Assembly: GCF_003286085.1 (NCBI RefSeq)
Contig: NW_020825289.1
Coordinates: 4,030,001-4,094,000 of the forward strand
DNA from: Drosophila persimilis
Lineage: Eukaryota > Arthropoda > Insecta > Diptera > Drosophilidae
Direction: 5' to 3'
DNA length: 64,000 nucleotides
Shown: piece by piece, positions 23,201 through 34,297 of the stretch
How positions within the stretch are numbered: the stretch's first letter is position 1
Layout of the letters: each line of letters begins with the position of its first letter
Notes under the pieces: model-generated
Told to the model about the DNA's origin: nothing
The model's database searches: none
Seen by the model: only the letters and a program-made list of their open reading frames with translations
Position numbers and translations under genes: made by a program

Positions 23201-24766
23201 ACATACACATCGTGTTGAGATACATATACAGATACAGTACTCGTCTACAATATGGATACAGATGTTTAAGCAAACGAGCTGGTATGCATCATGAAATCAA
23301 GTAAATTCAATTAATACTCGTAGAGCTGTCGTTGGCGTTGAGAGATCAAAGTTGCTCTTGCATTGTCTGGCTCTCGCTGGGACCCTCGATCGTCATAAAA
23401 AAGCACCCAAATTGCAGTGCACTTTAGACCTTGTGAAGATTTATCCCGCAGCATTGTCGTGTGTGAATGTGAATGCCAAGTGAAATGTGGGAGATGTGAA
23501 GGTTCTGTTTGAAGGTTACTCTGTTCTGTTCACCTTATCTAATCGCCGCGTCCTCTGCACAAGTTTTGTTTGCCTGCAAATACCATTTTTAGTCTAATAT
23601 TAATTGTAGTGCTAACTGGGTATTACGTAACGCGTTTACTTATTTTAATTATCATTAGTTAGCCGCCGGGGATGAGCACCGCTGGCCGCTGGCGTGCCTG
23701 GACATATCTGGGGGAGGCGGCATCCCTGAGGTCAGCTCCGGGTCTCGGCGGTAATTAAGTCTTTCAGCATGGTAATTGGCAGCTCCCTTGCACTCCATTT
23801 TCAATTAAACTAAACGAGCGGGCAGCTGATTAATTTGAACTATATTTAGCTGCAAGTGTTGGCAGCGGCCAGCTAGCTGCCTTATGCAATGCGAGCCATT
23901 TATGGCCCAAGTTTGTCGACCGGTCTAGATCGATAGTTACACTGCAGCACTGCAGCACTGCAGCACTCCTTCTAACCACATGACTATCCTTTCTGTCTGT
24001 CTGTCCACAGGTCATCGGCATTCTGAGTATTGTGTATGGCGTGCTGATCCTTAAGAGCATTGGCACCATTGAGGTGAATGGACAGGTGGGCTTTCCCCCG
24101 CAGGCCCTCATGCCGATCATCTTGATCGGCATCGGGTCGATTGTCGTGTTCATCTCGTTCCTGGGCTGCTGTGGAGCGATACGCGAGTCGGTGTGCATGA
24201 CCATGAGCTATGCCGTCTTCCTGTTGATCCTGCTGATCGTGCAGCTGACCATTGTGGTGCTGCTGTACACCAACAAGGACAAGTTCGAGGAAGCCATGGG
24301 CAGGGTAGTCGACCAGGCCTGGGAGTCGCGTGAGGCCCGTGAGGGAGGTGTCTTTGATGCTATTCAGAAATCGGTGAGTAATCCTCGCACAATTTGATGT
24401 TTATTTATTGCAATGCTAACGAATTCCTTCCCGCATCCTAGTTGAAATGCTGCGGTCGTGCTTCGTCGGCCGATTATTTGATCAATCTGCAAGCACTGCC
24501 CGATAGCTGCTGCGACGGAAGCTGCCTGAACCCGGCTAACATCTATGGAGGATGCCGTGGCAAGTTCGTGGACTTTATGTCTGTCAGCACTGACAACGCC
24601 AAGTATGTGGCCATCGGCCTGATTGGAGTTGAGGTGAGTGCTGCCATAAGATTACACCTTTGGAGCCAGTTAAATAATCAAATTACAATTACAGCTGGTT
24701 GGCTTCATCTTCGCCTGCTGCTTGGCCAACAACGTGCGCAACTACAAGCGTCGGAATGCATACTAA
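20276..24766 (+). CDS. Tsp42Ee: Tetraspanin 42Ee
   Basis: Four coding exons: 20276-20335, 24011-24373, 24442-24633, 24695-24766; phase 0; 228 residues. Exon 1 MDCGTSLAKYILFIFNTIVS closely matches my memory of D. melanogaster Tsp42Ee. Exon 2 fuses TM1-TM2 (LGCCGAIRES) with TM3, so the TM2/TM3 intron is lost. The large loop has LKCCG at 142-146, DSCCDGSC and GGC, six cysteines. The tail is VRNYKRRNAY. Intron 1 is 3.7 kb, the longest of any tetraspanin here, and probably holds regulatory sequence; it also contains a short ctgcagca repeat at 23943-23967. It is followed by about 960 bases without a gene, then the unrelated small-membrane-protein array. Confidence 0.93.
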
Positions 24767-25730
24767 GGCAATGTGCAGCTCAGACGCATCCGCATCCGCA
24801 CAACATCCACAAAACACACACAAAAACACTCACACACATTCTCATTAACTCTTTATCGTCGTTGAACGCACACCTACACACACACAGAACTCGAAAAAAT
24901 TAAGCCAAGGAGGAGAGAGAACACATTGGAGTAAACCATTTGGTTAAAAATAATTAAATTATTTGTCAAAAAATGAAGGAGTAGACAAGAAAATTGCTTA
25001 GTCTAAGGCGATATGAAACGCTTACATTTTGTATATCCTATGTATTATTGAAATAATTCGTATATTTGCGTACTGAATGAGCTAGCGATACAATTCCCAA
25101 AGCCTTTGTACAATCCACTCGAACTTGTTGAGCCGAAATCCGAGCGAGAACAACCCTAATGGAGCTGGTGGTAGAGCCACGCTGAAACGTAACCATAACC
25201 ATTTTATTGTTTTTTTAACTGTTGAAAAACCCCCGCTCCAAATGAAATATACCTTTATATAAAGTTATTAAATATACAATACATACATACATATATGTAC
25301 ACTGTTCATTCTATTCATATTTGTATAGTAGAATCTCTGGATAAGATTTGAATTTTTGTAAAAATGCATCAGGTCAGCGAGAACCCGAACATTTATGAAT
25401 AAAGCATTTACTATGTATTTATATACCACAGCCATGTTATTATATAATTTCACTGGTAAACATGCCCCCCTCCCCTGTAATCGCTGGGCTTTGTTGGGTC
25501 CTGAGTTGCCATGGCACCAACCTATTGCCCTTATTCGCTTCACTAAACGTTATGCCCTGCAGTGTACACCAACATATATATATATATTTGTACATCTGCT
25601 TACCAAATAGGCACAGGCCTATAAGTAATAATTGAAGTGTCATCTGTATCCGTATAAACCCAAGTGTTCACACTTATTTTTGACTGCTCTGCTGGTGAAA
25701 GTATGGCTCAGTTCATTTTACGCATCGGAC
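24767..25730. other. Tsp42Ee 3' UTR and intergenic
   Basis: CA-rich and AT-rich noncoding sequence. The first several hundred bases probably form the Tsp42Ee 3' UTR. No exon seen up to the first gene of the next array. Confidence 0.5.
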
Positions 25731-26323
25731 ATGTGTTGTGTGCTCCAAAACTGTCTGAAACATGTCCTTTTCGTTGCATCGCTCGTAATACACATGATTA
25801 TAATCTGTTGTATGCTGCAGGACTACAAGCGTATTCGTCATGGAACCACCAGTAAGCTTTACCGACATTTCGAGCAACTAAAGTAACTAAAAGTATTTCC
25901 TTTAGATAGAGGCGATCCCGATATTTTTAGGATGAAACACTATTTTGATATGTGGACACTTCATAGCATGTGCGGGACACTGATGACCATACTTAAGTTC
26001 AAGGTTTGATATCAGATGCGACACTTCATATGTGTATACATATCTGTAATTCAATGGGATAGGACGTCTGCTATCTGCAGTGGTGGGTGCTCATGACATG
26101 GATCTACATTGTAGCTGGCCTTACTCTTCACTTGCTTCTGCACGACTTCCACGATGAGTTCTATGGCATTCATGAGATGGTTCGAAATTACTTTGCTCTT
26201 GGTAAGCAAATAGCATTTGGTTACATCATATGTTTGGTATTTATCTGCTTATCCGATTGTCGTAAAGGTTACATGATTGTTTGCTGCTTGACAGTCACTT
26301 TTTCCGCCAGACCAGAGGAATAG
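25731..26323 (+). CDS. Small 4-TM protein, array copy 1
   Basis: Four exons reconstructed here: 25731-25851, 25906-26003, 26081-26201, 26268-26323; intron phases 1, 0, 1; 131 residues with stop TAG. TM1 is LFVASLVIHMIIICCML. Exon 2 has MKHYFDMWTLHSMCGTLMTI, exon 3 opens WWVLMTWIYIVAGLTLHLLL, and exon 4 is a short hydrophobic end (GYMIVCCLTVTF) with tail ARPEE. Each exon is too short to stand out alone. The shared phases and layout in five consecutive copies make the model credible. Donor 2 is GTTTGA, also used in copy 5. There is no CCG motif, so this is not a tetraspanin. I do not recognise the family. Predicted membrane protein of unknown function. Confidence 0.65.
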
Positions 26324-26489
26324 ATAGGGTTTGTACATATATTCATACTTAAAGGTACTGGTAATGGCTCTGCTTAATGAGTATCAATTATAATGATTAA
26401 TGATGATTAATGATGATTAATGCAGATCCGTGCAGCTCAGGACCTGCACTGCAGTTGATTTCCAGTGGATATTCGTAGTGGTTTCGATC

Positions 26490-27148
26490 ATGAACTGCAA
26501 CTTCTGCGTTTTTCTGGGTCTCAGCCTTTACTTTACCCTAACTTGGGAACTATTTTCCAAATTTTTGCCCTGCCTGGTAGATTGTATTCAGTTGAGTAAG
26601 TGATATATCATCACATTATGAACTGAAATAATGTTGCTCACCTTTAGACTCTTGGGAGGAGTACTGTGAAACCTATTCATTCGAACAGTCTATGATATTG
26701 TTCGCGCTCTACGGCAGTAGTGGATTCTTGTTGGTATCTGGCAATTATAAGGTCGGTTAAATGGATTATTCTTTAAACTTAAGGAACCCAATGTTGGCTA
26801 TATTCCAGGAATTTCAAGTTTTCTATAATTGGCTCATTGTCACTGCCCACATAATTGTCCTGATGTTTGGTTATATTGTCTTTGCAAGGCTCCTAAGGGA
26901 TCATCCGCTATGGCAGGGAACTCTTATATGTGCTGGTGGTTATCTACATACTCTCAAATGGATATCCTTTTTAAATTATAATTATCTATATTTTCTCAGG
27001 AACTTTGGTGAGCAGCTTTATAACAGTCCTCTTACACGTTTTAGTATGTAAGGACATCGTAAGAAATCGTTGGATAAGGACCATTTTGGGAGCCATTATA
27101 GTTCCTTCTGGATCTGTACGAAATGATCGCAATAAAATATATTCCTAA
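26490..27148 (+). CDS. Small 4-TM protein, array copy 2
   Basis: Four exons: 26490-26595, 26648-26751, 26809-26935, 27000-27148; phases 1, 0, 1; 161 residues. It begins MNCNFCVFLGLSLYFTLTWE (TM1). Exon 2 begins with the split codon N then SWEEYCETYSFEQSMILFAL (TM2). Exon 3 has FYNWLIVTAHIIVLMFGYIV (TM3). Exon 4 gives LVSSFITVLLHVLVC (TM4) and a longer charged tail ending DRNKIYS. The last donor (GTGGTT at 26936) is weak. Reading through it gives an alternative end at 27051, but the spliced form restores TM4 and the family phase pattern, so I prefer it. Diverged from copy 1. Function unknown. Confidence 0.62.
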
Positions 27149-27434
27149 GCACACTGTATTATATTTATGATATATATCTATAAAATGTAAACATTAAATT
27201 TAACAAGAATAAAGTCTAGCTTGGCCGTCGCCATTGGTCTTTGCCTGATGGTTATTATCTTCCCTATCTACCTTCGCTTCCCTTTTTTGATGAATGCGAA
27301 GCTCTCTGATAATTTCAACCCATCTGCCGAATTACCTTCATAATGTTGTGCTCCCATGACTATTGTCAATTACGACACTAATGGATAATACAATTTCATT
27401 ACTCAATAAGAGGTGTGCGGGTTCTTTTCCGAAA
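27149..27434. other. Short spacer in the 4-TM array
   Basis: Noncoding AT-rich spacer, presumably the 3' UTR of copy 2 and the promoter of copy 3. Nothing else seen. Confidence 0.45.
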
Positions 27435-27991
27435 ATGTGCAAGCCGATGCCGATGTGCTCCGTTTTCGCATATCTCTCTTTTTTGCTGACTGGCTCTGTA
27501 GTGTTTATTTCAACAAATTTTTACTTATACTCCTACTATTTTGTCCAAGAAGGCTTCAAGGAATGTTGTGGTGATATCCACGATGTGTACTACCTGGAAT
27601 TTTTGGGAGTCCTGCTGGCTGCCAGTGGACTGTATTTGCATTATACGAACTTCAAAGTTGGTAAACTGAGAGATGTCTCAAGCACCATCTTATATTTTAA
27701 GTAATTTCAGATAAAACTGCTGCTCTGCCTCTGGATTGTCGTGTTTGTTATTGTCGAGATCGAGATGGTTTTTATAATCATTTTGGAAAGTATTCAGAAT
27801 TGGGTACCCTACTCAGCTCTACATTTAATGCATATATGTATGTATGTAGGTAAAGAGGAAATTCCATAATTCGATTTTGATCGATTCGCCTTTCCTTCAT
27901 TATTCTAGGTTTGGCCGCATATCTTTTTGTCCTCGTTTGCAGGACTTACAAAAACCTAAAGTATTGCTCTATTGAAAAAATAGCCAACTAA
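27435..27991 (+). CDS. Small 4-TM protein, array copy 3
   Basis: Three exons: 27435-27656, 27711-27837, 27909-27991; 143 residues. Exon 1 is a fusion of the first two exons of copies 1, 2 and 5: MCKPMPMCSVFAYLSFLL begins TM1 and FLGVLLAASGLYLHY is TM2. Exon 2 is TM3 (IKLLLCLWIVVFVIVEIEMV) and exon 3 is TM4 (LAAYLFVLVCRTY) with tail KYCSIEKIAN. The start was chosen at the MCKP methionine because copy 4 aligns there, although an upstream in-frame ATG exists at 27363. The first donor is GTTGGT by alignment with copy 4. Closest sister is copy 4. The family is unrecognised and unrelated to tetraspanins by motif. Confidence 0.68.
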
Positions 27992-28228
27992 AACGGAAAG
28001 GATTTTTTAAATAGACCTCAACGATATAGCACAATAAGTATAGTCATATGTATTTACATATATTGAATCGAATGATTCTGCAATTCGTCTCCTCAATTAC
28101 CCCCATTTCGCTGCTGATGTCCTCAAAATTATTATCAATTATGATATTAGACAATACAATTACCCATTCAATGGGCTTTGGTGAAAGAAGTTAGTAGAAC
28201 TTCACCTTCGAGAACACAAACGTCTGAA

Positions 28229-28771
28229 ATGTGCAAGCCCATTTGTTCTATTTTCGCATATATTTCATTTTTGATGATCGGTTTTATCTCGCTTTATTGT
28301 ATAACTCTTCATCTATATGCTTACTATTTTGACGAAGATTTGTGCCAGGAATTAAATTCTGAAGGGGATTTTGTGTATATATTAGATTTTTGGGCGACCC
28401 TGCTCGCTGGAACTGGACTCTACTTGAATTATGTGCAATTTAAAGTAGGTGATTTATGTGCAAAATAATGTACAACTCCTTTTCATATTTTAGGTGCTTT
28501 CAGATAAAACTACTGTTGTGCCTTTGGATTGTGGTGTTCGTAATTGTCGAGATCGGGATGGTTTTCATAACCATTTTGGAGAGTATTCAAATTTGGGAAC
28601 CCTACTTGGTTTTCCATTTCGTTCAGATATGTATGTAATCAGAAATACCCTAATCATGATTAATTCGCATTTTTTTTCCTTCTTCTAGGTTTTGCCATTT
28701 ATGTTTTGGTATTGGTTTACTTTAATTGCACAAACCTGAAATACTGTTCTTTTGACGAAACAGCTAAGTAA
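28229..28771 (+). CDS. Small 4-TM protein, array copy 4
   Basis: Three exons: 28229-28444, 28504-28630, 28689-28771; phases 0 and 1; 141 residues. It starts MCKPICSIFAYISFLMIGF (TM1). TM2 is FWATLLAGTGLYLNYVQF and exon 2 begins with the same IKLLLCLWIVVFVIVEI block as copy 3 and shares its continuation to ILESIQ. Exon 3 is FAIYVLVLVYFNC and tail KYCSFDETAK. Donors GTAGGT and GTATGT are good. An in-frame ATG 51 bases upstream (28178) could add 17 residues, but copy 3 supports the MCKP start. Copies 3 and 4 share the fused first exon, so they arose after that intron was lost. Confidence 0.7.
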
Positions 28772-29705
28772 AACATGAAGTAACTTCTAATAAATACTTG
28801 GAATAGATACGGAATAAGGAATTAAAAAAATAATTTATTATTTTAGTAGTAATTAGATAGCCCTGTATACGGTACGGTATCTGACTTGAACCGGAACTGG
28901 TTTTTGAGGTTGCACTAATTTTTTGAACCAAGTGGTGTAGGACCATTAATATTCGACTTTGAAGGACATGCGATGTATCATATGAAATGTATTGAATCAT
29001 AGATATCAAGAATATTTTGATATGTATGGTAATACACCACTTGGGTCAAAAAAGGTATTCAATTTAACTTTTATTTTAGATTTTTTAAATAAATGGTGGG
29101 AAACAGAAGTTTCTTTCTGATATACATAGGTAAATATGGTGAAAATATGAATATTGGTGTTTTCCATGTTGCCGTAACATATTTCCTTCACATTGATTTA
29201 TTTATGTAAGATTTGCGGTCATAACTCCTATTTACGGTGCCTGGTTTTAAAATCAAAGCTAATTTTATTTTATTTTTATTTATTTTTTTATTTTTATTTT
29301 TTATTTGAATATAAAATATTATCACAGATAAAAAAACAAAAAATACAATTTGACAAAAATAATGAAATTATACGTCAATTGGTTAAATTTAAAATAAATT
29401 AAAAGAAAAATCGAAACTAAGTTGTATGGAAATCGGGTTTTAATGACTTTTAATGATTTTTGGCAAGGTTTACATTTTGGCAGAAATTTCCATAGTTGTG
29501 TGTTCTTTTGGCAATGGATTACAGTATGGACTCCGTTATTTATATGCAACTGAAACAAAATAAATATTAACTGAAAACACTTTCGATGAATGATAATTAG
29601 GTAATTTAGGATAATTAGAGAATTAGGTAAATTTACTGGAGTATATTGCTACCAATCGAAGTATTGTCGGACTAACAAATTATTTCTTGTTCAACCTTCT
29701 TTGGG
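28772..29705. other. AT-rich spacer in the 4-TM array
   Basis: Strongly AT-rich (notably tttattttattt at 29260-29310). Open frames here are composed of AT-driven codons and I do not support any. No additional array copy was found, though a very decayed one could be hidden. Confidence 0.5.
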
Positions 29706-30309
29706 ATGTGTCAAAACTTGTTAATAGTTGTCTTTGTTCCATTTGTGGTTTTCAATGGGTATCTAGTGGGTTTGATCTTCGTAAATGTGGTGTTTATATT
29801 CCTTACCGAAGAAGAGACACTCGATGAAGGTAGGGCTTGAATATGACTGCTGATCAGAATTTCAAAATATTTATGTATCTACTTTAAAGACTTCTTAAAT
29901 ATTTGGGTAATGCTGGGAGTCATTCAATTAGCCAATGCTGCCTATGGTCTATCATTAGTGTGCGGAAAATTAAAGGTTTGATTTTAAGCTCCTAAATCAC
30001 AAATGTATAACTTATCCAACTCTTTCAAGTCTAGTTAAAGGGGATACTTTTCACTTGGACTTTAGTGTCTGTCTTGGCTAATCTAATGTTTATCGTCTGG
30101 AACATACGATTTGCCTGGCAATACGAATATAGCGACTCCTTTGATGCTTACGGTGGAATAACCTGTATTTATATTGAGGGTAATTAAATGCAATATTTAT
30201 ACAAATAGTAACCGAAGTGACATTATCTCGCACAGCCTTCAGCATATGCACTTTGTATGTGGTACTTACGTTCTATCGTGAATCTGTAAAAAGCCCAAAT
30301 AAATTGTGA
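29706..30309 (+). CDS. Small 4-TM protein, array copy 5
   Basis: Four exons: 29706-29829, 29890-29975, 30035-30179, 30236-30309; phases 1, 0, 1; 142 residues. Exon 1 has MCQNLLIVVFVPFVVFNGYL then a further hydrophobic stretch to FIFLTEEETLDE. Exon 2 is FLNIWVMLGVIQLANAAYGL (TM2). Exon 3 is LKGILFTWTLVSVLANLMFI (TM3) with a loop of acidic and aromatic residues. Exon 4 is FSICTLYVVLTFY plus tail RESVKSPNKL. Donor 2 is GTTTGA as in copy 1. The exon pattern matches copies 1 and 2, so it retains the ancestral four-exon form. Function unknown; a small membrane protein is inferred. Confidence 0.65.
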
Positions 30310-31014
30310 TAATTAAAAAAATTACAATAAATTCAAATGATGGATGACGCGTGTCGCAACACCCCGATATGATAGCATTCGTTTCTGGCTGGTATAGCAG
30401 GCTGCTGCTGCCCCGTTTGGACAGGCCTTAAAAGTCGGCTCTCTTTTCAGTTGAAGTCTCTTAATACCATCGGCCTGGTATGGCAACTATGCGTCTCGAA
30501 GCTTTTTACAGAAGCTAGCCATTTAGCCGCCATTCGAAAGCTTTTGGTGCTCATTTTTGTTTTGACGGTCGACGGAGAAATCGGCACAACGCATTGCTTC
30601 GTGACGAAGGTAGGGCGAGAGAATGCCACTGAGTCATTCAACTCGAAACGAAATGAGGTGGGAAAGTGCAGTTAGTCGGTGTTCTATAGTGGGCAAATGT
30701 GTAAACATTGAACATTGATAAGTGACGAATTCGCGATTCCAAGAATTACATTGCGAGCACTCCGTAGATTACATTACGTTATGATCTCATTGAGAGCAGA
30801 GAGCAGAAAGTTGTTGAGCTTCTGAGTTTCTGAGCTGAGAGCGCACGAAGGAGAGGCAAAAGAAAAAACAGAAATAAAAACAAGTTTCCGCTGCGCAAGC
30901 AGCTTGCTCTCCCGCCCAGGCCCAGAAGAACTTCGCCGTCCGTCCTCCCAAGGAATCCCAGGAATCTCAGGAAGCATCATCTAGCGGACCAGCCGACCAG
31001 CTCAATCACCCGCC
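30310..31014. other. Tsp42Ef upstream region
   Basis: Noncoding as far as I can see. It includes the Tsp42Ef promoter and 5' UTR (ggaatctcagg repeats just before 30980). A 74-codon frame at 30451 on the plus strand has no recognisable features. Confidence 0.5.
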
Positions 31015-33024
31015 ATGTCGTCCACGTCGGCTCTCAAGGTGTTCGTGTATGCCCTGGACATTGTTTGTGCGGTAAGTGCCCTCCTCTTTCCTTTGCTTTT
31101 CTTTTCAATTTGCGACAGCTAAGGCAATTGGGTCAATTGACCTGATGTAAACACCCCAACCACAATCACAAAACCACTTGGCGCAATTTATTACTATTCC
31201 CTGTATTAGTACTCTGTGTTCTGATAAAAGAAACAGCACGCATAATATCATACTGTTACCGCCTCCCGTTATGAGGTTGTTTTCGCTGGAACAACCTTAT
31301 CGCTGCAAAATGAATCAAAAGAAGCTTTTGCGTGCTAATCGCATAAATATCATTCACTTTGTGTTGCTAGGAGAGTTGCACCTTAGTAAAAATACATACA
31401 TATGTATGTATCTTTCGGCAAACTAGTTTCCAAAATTATCAAATGCTTGGTTTATTTATACCTCTTTAATTGCTAGCAACGGTGAGAATAGACAGATGGT
31501 CCTGAAGGTCAGCATATGTAATGCGCTCTGTATATCCATCACATTTAATCGTAGGCTCATCCATTTTGAATGTCCAATCGATGCGGGCGCCATGGGCAGA
31601 TGTTCCCGCCAGGCTTCTGTAATGTGTAGTTTTCAGTTAATAAATGAATCAGGATGAATTTCCGGCAGGCTTATATCAACCATTTTCTAGATTGGACAGC
31701 CTTCTCAAACTAGATAAATCAATAGCAATTAAGTTGTACTATCTTAAGAGGAAAGGCTTGAAAACCATGTTTACTCATCGATGATTGTGCAACGTTAACC
31801 GGCTAAAAATACCAGTGCTGGCGTCATAAACTCTCCGGCTTTTGTTGGCTTGAACAAATTTTGAATAATTTACAACCAGTCAAACAATCAGGTTGGCCAA
31901 GTCTCTGATACCTGATATGAACGTTAACTACACATAGTAAATGACCTTGCCTACAGCGCATACGCAAATCCCCGTCAGGATTGTTTTGCCGAGGGCGACC
32001 TCCATGTGACCCATTTACCGTCTGGCATAAATAATTCCCTGCCATCCCACCCAGCCATACCATTCCCGGACGCCAGTCAGACTAGCCTACTCGGCGCCTA
32101 TCCATTTAAGTGCCTTACTTTTGCCTTGTCTGTGGTCCAAAATCATTGAAGTGGAATTGTTGTCTCGGGAATTGTTGTATCCAATTATTAATTTGTTGTC
32201 GCTTTCCTCCCATACAGCTGCTGGCCCTGGTGCTGATATCTTTCGGCATCTATGTCGTGGTGTCCTATGATCTAAACGAAATTGGAGGGCTGTCGGCCTA
32301 CGCATTCATTTATCTGGGAGCGGTCGCCCTGGTAATCCTCCTATGGGGATATCTGTCCGCTTGGAAGGAAAGTGTGTGCTGCACTGTCACGGTAGGTGGA
32401 AAACTCGTTATAACTGTTTCTATAGTGATGTCTCTAATGATGGATATCCTCGTTGTTACAGTTCGTGGTATTCCTGTGGCTGATTATTGCCACCCAGTTC
32501 GCTGTGGTGTTTTTGCTTATCCACAATGAAAGCTCTGTAGCCTCCAATCTGGCCAACCCGATTGAGGCCACTTGGGAGGAGGAGCTCAACAGTCCCGGCG
32601 CCATGTCCATCTATCAGAACTGGGTGAGTGCCAGAATTCGTATCTTCTGGGAAACTCTTACGTAAAACTCTGTTTCTTACAGTTCCAGTGCTGCGGTCGT
32701 GGCAGTCCCCAGGATTACATTGTCAACGAGCGACTGCCCCCAGAGACCTGTTTCCGCAACCATGACAAGAGCAAGGCTGAGAACCTCATCCCCAACGGCT
32801 GCCGAAAGGAGTTCGAAAACTATTGGCTGCAGCTACTGCAGATTTTCAACATTCTCGGCTGTGTGCTGATTGGCATCGAGGTGGGTGATCCGTAGACGCC
32901 GTATACCTCTCCACAAACTTACCTTTAACGAACTTTATTACTCCATTCTCAGCTCCTGATCAGTGTCATCTCGATCCGGCTGTGCAACAGCATTCGGAAC
33001 GATCAGCGGCGCTCGTACTTTTAA
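31015..33024 (+). CDS. Tsp42Ef: Tetraspanin 42Ef
   Basis: Five coding exons: 31015-31071, 32218-32391, 32462-32623, 32683-32880, 32953-33024; phase 0; 220 residues. Exon 1 has 19 codons (MSSTSALKVFVYALDIVCA). TM2 ends LWGYLSAWKESVCC, so the usual GCCG after TM2 is replaced while a CC pair sits downstream. The large loop has FQCCGRGSPQDYIVNERLPP, then ETCF and NGC, a four-cysteine loop with CCG at 134-136. TM4 is followed by SIRNDQRRSYF. The loop is nearly identical to what I recall for D. melanogaster Tsp42Ef, so the symbol is firm. AATAAA at 33316. First of the four-cysteine members in the array. Confidence 0.93.
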
Positions 33025-34297
33025 GACTATCCCGAAAACTACGAAATTAGCCAATTGACCAATTGGTTATTATTCTAAACGGAATTTGTTATTAGCAAGC
33101 GTTAAGTAAGACTTGAAAAACAGTTGTTGGAAATTTAAAATTGGAAACCGGGAGATACGAGTATTTAAATAAGTACAATACACACACACTCACAAAACAC
33201 AGCTTATATAACTCACGAACTAATTTCAATGCAAATTTTAGCTGTACATCACACTCAAATCTTAGGCTAAGAAATGTGAATTAATTTTAATATTATTTAT
33301 TTGAATATATTGCTAAATAAAACAGTCAAAGAAGTTTATAAAATAGTTGATAGATTCTGGCTCCACAGTTTCCAGATCTATTGATATTGATTCCGGCAAT
33401 ACCTTAAAAATCATGTGCAAGGAGCGCAATCGAAGTCTCAGCCACTACCAACTGTCGCTACCGCGTAGGGTCGACAGAATGCCTGTGTGAATACTCTGGA
33501 GCATGGAGCATTTCATCTGGAGCATTTTATCTTCAACTGGCCGGATTTCTGACGGTCAAACCTTATAAGCTAAGTCTCTACTTTCATATGCCATCCTGAG
33601 ACTGTATATAAATACATACATGAATTCTCTCGATGATCACAATCACAAATTTTGCTCCACAAAATATCTCTCAGCTGGATCGTAACCCTGAAAGAGATAT
33701 ATGTATAAAACAGATTCATCTGCTAACGGCACAAAAATTTAACTAAAACTGATTTATTTAATAAACCAAAAAAGCCAGAGAGTTGCATGGCACACTTGCA
33801 AAATAATAAAATAAAAATAGAACAGAATTGGCTATAGCTTCGCTTTCCTTTTATTCATATATTTCATTATACATATGTATGTATGTATGTATATATGTAC
33901 GTAATGCCCACATAGATAAGTGTGGAAAACGCGCCGAACGAACCGGCCAGTTTCGATTCCATTTCGTGCCGAAGCTTTTCGTTTCGTTCCGTTGCCACTG
34001 TGTTCGCGTTCGCCAAACCAAACGTTTATTTTTTCGCGCTATCAGCAACTGTGGAACGGACCGCACAGTTTTCAGTTAACATTCGCGCGGAGAACATGAA
34101 CCGGGTTTTGGGGAACCCACAGCAACCGTTTAAATAGATTGAAGTATTTTCCGTTTGTCAACAAAACAAAACCGCGCGGGTTGCCAGGTGGAGAAGAAGA
34201 AAGAACACTTGTATATTCGATAAAAATAACCACTTGTGCACAGATACCTTTATAGAAAACATATAGATAATCTCTGTTAGAGATTGGATAATCGAAA
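33025..34297. other. Tsp42Ef 3' UTR and Tsp42Eg upstream region
   Basis: No exon seen. Contains AATAAA at 33316 and tatg/atgt simple sequence at 33870-33900. Confidence 0.5.

Noticed and set aside
28772..29705. A sixth copy of the four-TM family in the AT-rich spacer
   Set aside because: I found no hydrophobic exon set with the 1-0-1 phase pattern; the frames there are AT-composition artefacts.
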